From the NCBI GenBank assembly GCA_035079385.1, contig JAVHKY010000029.1:2976001-3040000 (forward strand): DNA of 64,000 nucleotides, written 5' to 3'. Numbering within the stretch: position 1 is the first letter of the stretch; each line of letters begins with the position of its first letter. Positions 33,231-44,333 of this stretch are shown here, piece after piece. This stretch comes from Aspidiotus rigidus. Lineage: Eukaryota; Arthropoda; Insecta; Hemiptera; Diaspididae. The notes under the pieces are model-generated. The model was not told the DNA's origin and searched no databases. It saw nothing but the letters and a program-made list of their open reading frames with translations. The position numbers and the translations under genes were made by a program.

Positions 33231-36200
33231 GCAACTATCATAATTAAGAAGGTTGAAAATAAGTTTATCCGAGTATTCGGAGTATTGCGAAATAATTTAT
33301 CGATTTTTTCACTTCACTCTTTTTACCTGTACAATAGAATTACTTATGAGTTGTTTTTTTTTCTTCCATCAGTAAACTAGGTACACATAGTAACCTAATA
33401 AGCTTCACAAAATTAAAAAAAAAAATACTTGCTACTCTGTGAACTGGATGTTGGCACGCGATCAAATAATCACAACGTGATGATTCATCTTCAAAGTAGT
33501 TTTTCTGATATTCCGTACAAAGTACGTACAATAATACACGATTGTAAATTCGTATTTTAACTAGTCTTTTAAAAGACGCGATGAAAAAGCTAAAAACCGC
33601 AAAATTATCTTTGTACTTCCTACTCGTAGATATAGATCTTGATCGGGTAAAAATATACTTGCATTAAAAAATAAAATATACGAGAATATAATTTTTGTAC
33701 GACAGCCGTATAATTTTTAACCGGTTGAAATTGTAGGTTGACTTCTTGAAGAATGCGCCAGTCGGTGATTCCGTGCATTTCCCGCTAGTTTTTCCGAGTC
33801 TTCGATCGGAAGACGGATGCCTGAGGTTTTTCCACGTAATTATATTGAGCCTGAAAATTGATTATTATCGTAAATTTCTAAGATTACGTCTGCTCAGTGG
33901 TAATTTGAGTGAGCTCGATGAACGCATCATTTTGTAAATTCCCACCTTGTGAAATACCAACTTTTACTATGAAATAATTAGTTGGTATGAATTTTTTTTT
34001 TAATTTTATTTAACGAGCTTTTAGCTGCTCAAAAGGCTATTCGCTCGAATTGTACGAGGTTGTAGATTAATGATATTGTTATTCTAATCATAATTCAATA
34101 TAATTAAAAGGGAAATTTTGGCTATTGTATCAAATTTCTTTTTTTTACACGAGTGAAAAAAAGTAACTGTTTCGAATACGTATTGGAGGAGAGGGATATC
34201 ATGTCTGAGTTATCTTTTAGTGCTTCTATGTTGGAGGATGGGATATTTAGGGAAGACCAGAGGGGGGCTAGATTTGGACCAGTGAAGAAATGTTCTACTA
34301 GTAGAGGTTAGAGCATAATGGGGATGATAGAAGATTAGAGTCGATGAGGAAGGAATGGGTTAATCTGGTATGCCCAATTCTTAAACGGGAAAGAATAACT
34401 TCCTCCCGCCTGGTGATTCTGATAGAAGTGGATCAGGGATCGGGAGAGGATTTAATTTTGAAGAAGAAGAAGAGAAGAATGTCCTCCATCCGTCAGTCAA
34501 CAAAAAATAGAAGCTTCGACCTAGTTGAGAACTTCTGAGCTGTAGTGTGTATACAGATTTGGAAATATTTCCGATAGAGACCATAACTACCTGAGAGGGG
34601 AGGTAGCTAACCGAAATATTTTCAAGAATATTTGAGGTCGAATTCAACAGAGAGTATGGGAGAAACCGTCTTTTTGGTCCAGTTCATCCTGGAAATGAAT
34701 TTTAAACCTAGCCGCACTCGAGACTATTCTAGACTATTTACAGAGCGAACTTTCGTTCCCTTATTCTCGCAGGTGAATAACGGTACACAAATTATTGAAA
34801 TGTATCCATACGATTTTTCTCGCGCTAAATTCGTTTTCTATCACGTTCGGGAAGGAATTTCGATGATTTTCCTGTCAATCATTATGTCCGCGATTGTGAG
34901 ATCGTCACCTGATTCGCGTAAAAATTCCGATATGATGTTTTTATATCAATAACAAAACGTCAACGATGAGCCGTGTGTAAATTTGTAATCAGATAAATCC
35001 GAGAAGAAGTACGCATTTCTAGAGTAATCCGAATAAATTGATTGACGGTGCTTTGAGAGCTTTTTGAATTGTGACAAATGTCCTATATGCCTTTAGCAAA
35101 TTTGGAAGTAAAATTATGCCAAGACTATTTTTTCGCTCTTCTCTGATGGGAGAACGGAAACATCGCAAGATAATGTTTATCTTGTTCACTTTTCTCTATA
35201 AAAAATCCAAAATGTGATACTCTTGATTTTGCAAAAATAGAAAGATTGAGGATCGAATCGGGGTTGATGTTACATTTTCAAATAGAGTTGGTGGAGGTCT
35301 CAAACTTGTGACTCTCGAGTTTTTACCACCCGTCATCAACGCAACGGCTTCATTCAAAATTAGGTCATCCTACGAACAATCCCTGAATCCTCTAGTATCA
35401 CTTCATTAAGACATTAATACGGTTCTCTGTTGAACGAACTCTGTGTACATTGGAGGTTAATGACTCAACAGTTATTTGTACATAAAGAGGTATCAATTTA
35501 TACCGCAGCAAAGCAGATAAGCATGACATTAAAAAAATTAATTTAAAAAAAAAAGTCGACTAGATTAATTGAAAGAAGCAGGAACCTCTTTTGCCAGTAA
35601 AAATTCAAAAGTAGGTTCATGTTTTGCTCTTCAGATATATAGGGAACGTACCTAAACTACGTGCCCCATTTGAACCGATTTTTTTATCCCCCGTCGTGAT
35701 CATCCATAGTATATACTGGAACCCCCTCCCCTCCCCCGCACACTAATTTTCACGTGGTGTTTTTTTGTTTTCCAACATATTGCCCTATATAGTTTTAAAT
35801 CACTATCATACTATTACGCACCTTTCAAAAGGAAAGTTTTTATTTGTGTGATGTTGGTTGAAGTTGAAAAAGTTGATTTCGGACATGTCTACAGGATTTT
35901 TAGGGCTCTATTCAGAAAAAAATGCGTTTTCTATTAACAAGATTTTAAATAAATTTAATTTTACAGCTCTAAAAATGCTAAATTTTCCAGACAATTAAAC
36001 CACATGACCAAACCTTAAAACCCCTCCCCCCATAGTGACCTGGTGTAGTATTTTGACAACCCCCCAACGCCCCTCTGAAATGGTCACAGAGTTTGGATAC
36101 GTTCCAATTAACTGTTCATAGGGTCTTGGCACGGCCGACTTTAATTACAGGCCGGAATAGTAAGACCAGCAACTGCACAGTGGGTGAAAATTTTACATGT

Positions 36201-36640
36201 AAAATGCCTCTCTCGCGAAAAATTTAAGTCAACCCTTTTAGTTATAAAATTTTGAGGGCAACAACTTTCATTCTCTCGAATTTTTCATGAAAATCTTTAT
36301 TTTTCTAGATATTTTCAATATTTCGTCCAACTCCCATGTACGCCTGTGTTATGTTTCACCTACTGCGCTGTTGTCAAGTAAATCACCTCCCCGGCCTGTG
36401 GTCTTGGTGAATGCTAGAGCATTTTGAACGACGAAGTACCACCAGCTTTAAAATACACTTTGCGGTTCTGTAAATGATTTACTAAATTATCCCGATAAAC
36501 GAGATCGATCAAATATTCTGGTCAATTTTGAGTAGATATATCAACCAAAAATAGACTGAGTGAACACTCTGATGAGATACCAATAATAGATCCTTTTTGA
36601 GTCGATTTACTTCCGCTCTTCCCTGTCATATTTAGACCAG
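33231..36640. other. mostly unrecognised DNA with one candidate exon
   Basis: No mobile-element family or known protein motif was recognised. Short frames at 33746 and 34344 have no support. The one segment worth noting is 34773-34952, listed separately. Confidence 0.45.
34773..34952 (+). CDS. possible terminal exon, hypothetical protein
   Basis: After an acceptor-like TTCCCTTATTCTCGCAG the frame is open to a stop at 34952. It contains a hydrophobic stretch (ISMIFLSIIMSAIV) and a polar tail ending MMFLYQ. No upstream exon, polyadenylation signal or relative is identified, and I do not recognise the sequence. Chance openness of about 60 codons is quite possible, so this is a weak call. Confidence 0.2.
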   Translation: MNNGTQIIEMYPYDFSRAKFVFYHVREGISMIFLSIIMSAIVRSSPDSRKNSDMMFLYQ

Positions 36641-36649
36641 ATTTGGACT

Positions 36650-36885
36650 AACTTGGACGAAATCGCGAGCGGGGTTGATGACGTCACTGAGAGAGGAGGG
36701 GACGTAGAAAAACGACGGCTTCCTTAACGAAGTCAAACGAGGAACGCAGGGAACCTGTTTTATGAGTCGAATGGGATTTGGTATTGAAAATTCAAGGAAG
36801 CCTAGACCTAGATAAAGATAGTATAAAGAAGGCCTAGACCTACTATAAGCCTATTATAATATAGTTTGAGAATCTAAATTTTTCT
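36650..36885. repeat. modular repeat segment leading into the satellite
   Basis: Contains 'GTTGATGACGTCACTGAGAG', 'CGACGGCTTCCTTAACGAAG', 'CGCAGGGAACCTGTTTTATG' and a 'GCCTAGACCTACTATAAGCC' module also seen at 27530-27575 and, inverted, at 42375-42590. Confidence 0.6.
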
Positions 36886-38440
36886 CGCTCGAGAGACGAA
36901 ATTTTTCCAAGTCCCTTTCCTATCATATATGGCTCGAGAGTCGATATTTTTCCAAGTCCCCCTTCTATCATATATAGCTCGAGAGTCGAAATTTTTCTAA
37001 ATCCCTCTCCTATCATATATAGCTCGAGAGTCGAAATTTTTCTAAGTTCCCCTCCTATCATCTATAGCTCGAGAGTCGAAATTTTTCTAAGTCCCTCTCC
37101 TATCATATATGGCTCGAGAATCGAAATTTTTCCAAGTCCCCCTCCTATCATATATAGCTCGAGAGTCGAAATTTTTCTAAGTTCCCCTCCTATCATCTAT
37201 AGCTCGAGAGTCGAAATTTTTCCAAGTCCCCCTTCTATCATATATAGCTCGAGAGTCGAAATTTTTCCAAGTCCCTCTCCTATCATATATAGCTCGAGAG
37301 TCGAAATTTTTCTAAGTTCCCCTCCTATCATCTATAGCTCGAGAGTCGAAATTTTTCTAAGTCCCCCTCCTATCATATATGGCTCGAGAGTCGATATTTT
37401 TCTAAGTCCCCCTTCTATCATATATAGCTCGAGAGTCGAAATTTTTCTAAGTCCCTCTCCTATCATATATGGCTCGAGAGTCGAAATTTTTCTAAGTCCC
37501 CCTCCTATCATCTATAGCTCGAGAGTCGAAATTTTTCTAAGTCCCCCTCCTATCATATATGGCTCGAGAGTCGATATTTTTCCAAGTCCCCCTTCTATCA
37601 TATATAGCTCGAGAGTCGAAATTTTTCTAAGTCCCTCTCCTATCATATATAGCTCGAGAGTCGAAATTTTTCTAAGTTCCCCTCCTATCATCTATAGCTC
37701 GAGAGTCGAAATTTTTCCAAGTCCCCCTCCTATCATATATGGCTCGAGAGTCGATATTTTTCTAAGTCCCCCTTCTATCATATATAGCTCGAGAGTCGAA
37801 ATTTTTCTAAGTCCCTCTCCTATCATATATGGCTCGAGAGTCGAAATTTTTCTAAGTCCCCCTCCTATCATCTATAGCTCGAGAGTCGAAATTTTTCTAA
37901 GTCCCCCTCCTATCATATATGGCTCGAGAGTCGATATTTTTCCAAGTCCCCCTTCTATCATATATAGCTCGAGAGTCGAAATTTTTCTAAGTCCCTCTCC
38001 TATCATATATAGCTCGAGAGTCGAAATTTTTCTAAGTTCCCCTCCTATCATCTATAGCTCGAGAGTCGAAATTTTTCCAAGTCCCCCTCCTATCATATAT
38101 GGCTCGAGAGTCGATATTTTTCTAAGTCCCCCTTCTATCATATATAGCTCGAGAGTCGAAATTTTTCTAAGTCCCTCTCCTATCATATATAGCTCGAGAG
38201 TCGAAATTTTTCTAAGTTCCCCTCCTATCATCTATAGCTCGAGAGTCGAAATTTTTCCAAGTCCCCCTCCTATCATATATGGCTCGAGAGTCGATATTTT
38301 TCTAAGTCCCCCTTCTATCATATATAGCTCGAGAGTCGAAATTTTTCTAAGTCCCTCTCCTATCATATATGGCTCGAGAGTCGAAATTTTTCTAAGTCCC
38401 TCTCCTATCATATATGGCTCGAGGGTCGAAATTTTTCTAA
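36886..38440. repeat. satellite array, 45-bp monomer, about 34 copies
   Basis: The monomer is AGCTCGAGAGTCGAAATTTT plus TCTAAGTCCCTCTCC plus TATCATATAT, exactly 45 bp, with few variants (AGCTC/GGCTC, CGAAA/CGATA, TCTAA/TCCAA, CATATAT/CATCTAT). The variants recur every four monomers (180 bp). The 360-bp blocks 37381-37740 and 37741-38100 look identical, so there is higher-order organisation. Because 45 is a multiple of three, parts of the minus strand stay open and encode a 15-residue repeat (MIGGGLRKISTLELY); TATAGATGA variants introduce in-frame stops. Each monomer contains a CTCGAG palindrome. Confidence 0.93.
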
Positions 38441-39030
38441 GTTTTTCGCTGGACGGCGGACGGCGGACGGCAGATTTCTCAAATAGCCCCCCATAAAACA
38501 GGTTCCCTGTTAAAATTTCGACCCTCGAGCTACTGGTATATAATAGGAGGGGGACTTTATAAAAAATTTTGACTCTTGAGCTATACGTCATGATAGGAGG
38601 AGGACTTGAGAAAACTTCATCCTCCAAGCTATATACGATAGGAGAAGAAATTTTTCCAAGTTTTTTGCCGGAAGGCGAACGGCGCACGGCAAATTTCTCA
38701 AAACAAAAACCATAAATTAAACTGGTTCCCTGTTGAAAAATTTTCATTCCCGAGCTATAGGGGGAGGGACTTGAAGAAATTTCATCCTCCAAGCCGTATA
38801 CGATAAGATTCAAAATTTGTTTAAGTTTAGAAAAATTTAATGCTCGAAGCTATATGCAATACGTGTTAAAAGTTTTCCAAGTTTTTCGCCGGACGACACA
38901 CGGCGCGCTCGCGGACGATGACGTCATGTGGTTAATGACGTCACGGAGAGGGGGAGAGGAGCCTTGAAAAATTTCTTCCTCCGAGCTATATATGATAGGC
39001 GGGGGACTTGGAAAGACGACGGCTTCCTTG
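38441..39030. repeat. modular repeat mosaic next to the satellite
   Basis: Two rounds of the same module order: a GC-rich 'GGACGGCGGACGGC' or 'CGAACGGCGCACGGC' segment, 'GGTTCCCTGTT', then decayed 45-bp monomers. These are followed by 'GATGACGTCATGTGGTTAATGACGTCACGGAGAG' in two adjacent halves and 'GACGACGGCTTCCTT'. Confidence 0.65.
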
Positions 39031-39121
39031 AAATTGCAGTGCGGGTACTCGGGACAGTGGAGAACCCGCTGCCATTGCAGTCCTACAATGGCATCTAATT
39101 TTTTTTTTTTTTTTTTTTTCT
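39031..39121 (-). repeat. short dispersed repeat with T-run
   Basis: 'CTCGGGACAGTGGAGAACCC' followed by 'GCTGCCATTGCAGTCC' and a T-run appears here. It recurs inverted at 54090-54150 and, more diverged, at 26140-26215. A short retroposed or MITE-like family, unclassified. Confidence 0.5.
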
Positions 39122-39239
39122 AACCAATCATACTTTCATGTAGTAAAAACTGTACAGAACTTTTAAATAATATTTGAAGGGAGATATTTTTTCAAATTGT
39201 TCTGAAGTAATGAAAAAGTAAGAAAAAAGAATGGAAATT

Positions 39240-39830
39240 AAATAAAACCAAAGGGAAGGCTCGGAGGATTTTTGACGTGTTTCATGTCTTTCCTAAAGTT
39301 TCTTGAATTCTAGCCCCTAATTCTAAAATTTGCGAGTGTTCTCCTGAAGATGACGCGCGATGCGTTGAAACATGGAAAATTTCATATGTAATAGTGTTTC
39401 AAATGACGGCAGTGCCGAATTAAATGATATTATATCTCCAATTTCTCCGTCATATCAAGCAATGACTATTAGTCTTTCTTGAAGTTTCCTGAGTCCTAGC
39501 CCCTAGTTCCGAAATTTGCGAGTTCCTGCGAGTTGCGCTCCTCCCCTAATAATCCTGTGTACTGTATCCCTTCTCTTCCTCTATAATAAACCATGATATC
39601 AACAGCCTGATTCTGCAATCGAGTTCAATCCACATCCCCTGGTCCATCTAATCTTGGGCTTTTATACTGCTGTATGTTAGGTTTATAGGCCTTGAAGGGT
39701 AATAAGAGGCCTGGTATAGTTTAGTATGATGTATAAGCCTAGTATAATGGATGGTAAGGAGTATTTTTCACCTCATATCAGATGTATTAGTGAATGCCTC
39801 GTACAATAAAATTTAATTAAATCAACTTCA
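39240..39830. repeat. dispersed repeat, related to 63020-63530
   Basis: Shared stretches with 63020-63530 include 'CATGTCTTTCCTAAAGTTTC', 'AATTTGCGAGTT', 'TATCCCTTCTC' or 'GCATCCCTTCTC', and 'GCCTAGTATAGTTTAGTAT' or a close variant. Between two partial copies sits a segment with a hammerhead-like core at 39344-39370. Confidence 0.55.
39344..39375 (+). ncRNA. hammerhead-like core in dispersed repeat
   Basis: CTGAAGA (fits CTGANGA), a stem-loop GACGC/GCGTT, then GAAACATGG. The core and stem II fit a hammerhead, but I do not see the stem III plus cleavage triplet clearly, so activity is doubtful. Confidence 0.25.
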
Positions 39831-39936
39831 TTTCCTGACTCTCGCTAGTAGGTTTATGAGAGTGGACTCGTTGACAGTATTACTAAAGTTAGGGAGGGGA
39901 GTAATACGAAACAATGAAAAGCGTACTAATTTTTGC

Positions 39937-40017
39937 TCCTTCGAGTGGGACTTGAACCCCGGACCTCTCGCTTACAAGGCGGTCACTAAAACTATGCGCT
40001 GCTAAGGTATGCCCTCC
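39937..40017 (-). pseudogene. tRNA-like sequence (Thr, anticodon TGT), probably a pseudogene
   Basis: The minus strand has a good B box (GGTTCAAGTCC), an A-box-like TTAGCAGCGCATAG and an anticodon loop CTTGTAA reading TGT. The T stem has only about three pairs, and the two ends do not pair as an acceptor stem, so it is a decayed tRNA or the head of a tRNA-derived repeat. Confidence 0.4.
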
Positions 40018-40081
40018 TTAACCCTTTCAGTACCACATTATGTTCCCCTTGTCAAAAAAATCTGAAACTTGACATACTTAA

Positions 40082-40465
40082 CACTAGGCAACAATTGAAA
40101 ATTATTTGAAAATTGCTGAAGTGAGAGAGGTTGTATCTAAAAGTATTTTTTGCGCTGATTTCAGAACCGTTTTCCGTTTTTTGATAGGGGTCGCGTTTTC
40201 TTGTTATCACATAGTTTAGTTGCCGCGCATCGTCGCGAGACGAAGCGTTCCTTATCGAGCGTTGATACTGCTATCGTTGAAGGAAGCTCGATAAAGAACG
40301 CTTCGTCTCACGACGATGCGCGGCAACTAAACAAACTGATAACAAGAAAACGCGACCTCCTATCAAAAAACGGAAAACGGTTCTGAAATCAGCGCAAAAA
40401 ATACTTCTAGATACAACCTATCTCACTTCAGCAATTTTCAACAAAATTTTAATTGTTGCCTAGTG
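40082..40465. mobile_element. Harbinger/Tourist-type foldback MITE
   Basis: The termini are CACTAGGCAACAATT and its complement, flanked on both sides by TAA, the 3-bp target duplication typical of PIF/Harbinger. Arms of about 180 bp (40082-40260 and 40283-40465) are nearly perfect complements around a loop of about 22 bp, so the whole element is one hairpin of about 384 nt. Confidence 0.8.
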
Positions 40466-40468
40466 TAA

Positions 40469-41737
40469 TTAACGGATTTTTAGAAAATTTTTGACACCAA
40501 TTTCAAGTCCGTAGAGTGCCCCCTCCCCGAGTTGTGGCTTGTACATTTAAATGTACACGGTGACTGCAGATACAAAAAATTTGGAATTCACAAAACATTC
40601 TGAAATATTTTATTGAAGTTGATTGAGCATTGGAGTTAGCATCAGCCAATGAACTACTAGAACACACCTGAGAACCAGAGGTCCTACTTTTCTCAAAATC
40701 TAAAGGAATGGAATAAGGAAAATTAGACGTAATATTCTCAGGATGTTTTGATGATGAGTCGTTATTTTTTGAGAGAACTTTTACCTAGGTATGCTTGAAA
40801 AAGCGTCAGCCAATGAAAAACTTGATGAATCATGAAGATTATGATGCGATCTACAAGTATATGTAGCTTCAAAATTTTGTGGAATCAAGTCACTTTTGAA
40901 TTGAGGAATATCACTAACTACAACTTCCTCAGTTCAATTCCCATCTTCCAAAACCAGAAAAAATTCCTTATCATCTCTCTTAGTAATCAGTAACACAACA
41001 ATGGCATTACTGAATAGGATGAAGAATGATGAAATATTCAGGAGATAAGCATTTATTTTGTCCAAGATTTCATTTTCAATATTTTCATCATTGGATTCAT
41101 TTTCAAGTTTTCAACATTGGAACATGCATATAAAATACTGAACATTTCATCGTCTGTTAGTGGTTTCAGAGACGGTAATTTCGAGCACGAGCACTCATAT
41201 TGACAGTAAATATGTAGGAATAAATTTTATTTCATAACTATGAGTATTTAATGAGTAATTAATTTGTACCCATAAGAGAGTCGTATTCAACATTCAAACC
41301 TGATGATAACAATAGACCCTAGAGCGGCAATGCAGCGCACACTGAACGCATGTCAGTACCAGTGTACATCATTAGAATGTACATATTTTCATGACGTCAG
41401 AAACTATGCCCATGATAAGAAAGTCGACCAGGTATGTGCTGCATACGTTTGATTGGTTCAATACCATCACAGAAAAAAATAATATAGAAACTTCACTAAT
41501 GAAACTTAGGTTCTCTCATCCTGACTTCTCCGCTCTTATCAGGGATAAAATGAAAATCTAAAACTCGGATTTTTAAAAGTGTGATATCTTTGGGTAGAAG
41601 AAAGCTAGAAACTTGAAATATGGCTTATTTTACTCGTCTTGATCAGTACTTTCATTTACATATAATACTTTTAACCCAACGCCGCACTTTCCGCAATGTA
41701 GGAATTCTTAAAAGTGAAGAACATTTAGGGTTCAAGG
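40469..41737. other. no intact gene; faint coding-like relic on the minus strand
   Basis: On the minus strand at about 41205-41090 a frame reads CQYECSCSKLPSLKPLTDDE and continues in a shifted frame to about 40790 without a known motif. It could be a decayed transposon gene. Nothing else recognised. Confidence 0.3.
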
Positions 41738-43898
41738 CTCTAGCCGGGTAACAATGGTGATTTGGCCCGAGTCGGGAATCTCCAATTCAATTACCGGAAG
41801 TTGTTGAGGATGAAATGATTCTCTTATTTCCAAATTTTCAGCCACCCAAGTCTATTCCATCCTCCGTGATATTTAAAAATGTATATTTTGCTATAAAAAT
41901 TCTATAGCTCTTTATTTTCAATGAATCCTCTTGTGCTTTGGAAGGAGAGTGAATCATCTCCAGGGCCATTCATGATGATTTTTTTCCAACGAAAAAAACC
42001 AAAAAATTCCATATAAAATGCATATTTTTTATTAATTTTTTTTTTTTAATGTTATTACAGAGGGCCCAAGCTGGAAAAAATACATATGAAGTATTGGACG
42101 GTCACCTAAAACATAATATATTTTTTCAGAATTTTTGATGGGGTGAAAGACCCCCGAAAATTGAGGTTTGTAAACGCGGAAATAGGCGTCAGAAGTCTCG
42201 CGCCTTTCTGTACATTGAATACGTGCTCCGCTCGTACACGTGTAATAACAGGGGTGCAACACGCGTACCCGACGCGGTGTTCAGCCGTTGCCGAGTCTCG
42301 CGTACAACGTGTCAAAATTTTTCCAAGTCCCCCTCCTATCATACATAGATCAAGATTCAAGAAAAATGTAGACTCTCAAACTAGTTTATAGTACCTTCTT
42401 TATACTAGCTTAGGTCTAGGCTTCCTTGAATTCAATACTATGACTCATATTTTCAAGTCCCCCTCCTATCATATATAGCTCGAGATTTGAGAAAAATTTA
42501 GACTCTCAAACTATATTATACCATGCTTATAGTAGATCTAGGCCTACTCATACTAGCTTTATCTAGGTCTAGGCTTCCTTGAATTTTCAATTCCAAATCC
42601 CATATGACTCATAAAATAGGTTCCCTTTGTTCCTCGTTTAACTCCGTCGTTTTTTACTATTTCTAAACTTTTCCAGCGACTGGAAAATTTTTTGACCATT
42701 TTTTTCAAACTCGGTGGACGTTTTTATCCATCTAGGTCCACGTTTCATCCAAGAGTGCGCTCGCGTTCGTTTCTTTTATGAATATTTTATGTTGTCAATT
42801 TGTCACATAAATCAAAGTTTTCATCGTATGAATTCTTTTTTTTCCCCCTAATTCTTTTACTTATCCTTCGGCTATTGGCGATGAAATCAAAAGATGGTCC
42901 GGTACAATTCTTAAAAATGAGACGATGAAATTGGACTAACTCAAAAAACGATCGGTCAAGAGGCTTAGAAAGTGTGTAAGTAGATGCATATATACTAGAC
43001 TGCCACTGAGGGATGAAACGTAATTCTAGCTGGACAAAAAACTATTTTCAGTATTTCGTATGTAAACACGTACGTACGCCGTGTTCAAAAAAAATAATAA
43101 ATAAAAAAATTCTCCAGTCGCTGGAAAGGTTTAGAAATAGTGAAAAGTCGAGAAAAACCACCTTTTCAACCTGCAGAATCCTGAATTTCGGTATTTCGAT
43201 TAACGATAAGGTCAATTCTTATGTAAACATGTCCGCCGAGTTCGAAAAAATTAATAAAAAAATTCTCCAGTCGCTGGAACGGTCTAGAAATAGTAAAAAA
43301 TCGAGGAGCGCGAAGCCGAAGACATCGCGACGTTATACGCGAGACTCGGCAACGGCTGAACACCGTGTCGTGTACGCGTGTTGCACCCCTGTCGCAAGTG
43401 TACGAGCGGAACGCGTATTCTATGTACAGAAAGGCGCGAGACTGCTGACGACTACTTCCCCGTTTACAAACCTCAATTTTTGGGGGTCTTGTTCCCTTTC
43501 AAAAATTCTGAAAAAAATATATCATCTAGGTGACCGTTCAATACTTCATATATATTTTTTCCAGCTTGGGGCTTCTGTCATAACATATTTAAAAAAAAAT
43601 TAATAAAAAAATATGCAGTTTATATGGAATTTTTTTGTTTTTTTCGTTAAAAAAAAATCATCATGAATGGCCCTGGAGATGATTCATTTTCCTTCCAAAG
43701 CACAAAAGGATTCATTGAAAATTACGAACTGTGGAATTCTTATAGTAAAATATACATTTTTAAATATTACGGAGGATAGAATTGACTTAGGTGGCTGAAA
43801 ATTTGGAAATGAGAGTTTCATTCCATCCCCAACAACTTCCGATAGTTGAATTGAAGAATCCTGACTAAGGCCAAATCACCATTGTTACCCGACTAGAG
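41738..43898. mobile_element. element with inverted arms of about 580 bp
   Basis: 41738-42320 and 43320-43898 are inverted copies starting CTCTAGCCGGGTAACAATGG and ending in the complement of it. They share 'GGCCATTCATGATGATTTTT' and 'GAGACTCGGCAACGGCTGAA' or its complement. The centre (42320-43320) contains modular-repeat DNA and a second nested inverted set ('CTCCAGTCGCTGGAA' at 43112 and 43264, complement near 42665). The arms resemble no known transposase gene; frames within them are antisense pairs of each other. No target duplication was found. Confidence 0.65.
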
Positions 43899-44284
43899 TC
43901 TTTATACATTTTCATATCAATTCTGATAATGGGGAGGGGAATAGGGGGTGGTCTGACTACTACGTAACAAGGGGCGTATTTATTTATATTATTAAGTGCC
44001 CTCCAACAGCCGATCGGCCAATGACAGGAGAGCACTATAAACAAAAAAGATAAAAAAAAAATTAGACAAAAATAAAAATAAGAACAATAGAAAAATATGG
44101 ATAATAACAAACAAAATTCAAAATTCAAAATAGAAAAAAAAAACAACAATAATGATAATGATAATATGTACACCACTAGCCACCCCAACCCTGGTCCCAT
44201 ATCCCATCCCCAACCCCTTGCACAAACCAATCATTTCGAAGAATAAACAAAAAAATAAAAATAAATAAATAAATAAATAGATAG

Positions 44285-44285
<1 letters not shown>
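43899..44285. other. low-complexity A-rich DNA
   Basis: A-rich, with (AAAT)n and short GATA-like runs. No gene. Confidence 0.4.

Positions 44286-44333
<48 letters not shown>
44286..44333 (+). repeat. (TAA)n microsatellite at the LINE 3' end
   Basis: About 16 TAA units. On the minus strand this is a (TTA)n tail directly after the LINE 3' UTR, so it is likely the element's own tail. Confidence 0.75.

Noticed and set aside
36886..38440. Regular repeat array that could be mistaken for CRISPR
   Set aside because: The 45-bp units are contiguous with no unique spacers, and the DNA is eukaryotic. It is a satellite.
39937..40017. Functional tRNA-Thr gene
   Set aside because: The acceptor ends do not pair and the T stem is short, so I list it only as a tRNA-like pseudogene.
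41090..41205. Minus-strand Cys-containing frame (CQYECSCSK...) as a possible gene
   Set aside because: Frame shifts soon after, no known motif, no start or splice support; at best a decayed transposon relic.
43013..43603. 196-residue frame within the 580-bp-arm element
   Set aside because: Its right half is the inverted copy of a region with frames on the other strand and the left half is repeated short inverted sequence; no known domain.
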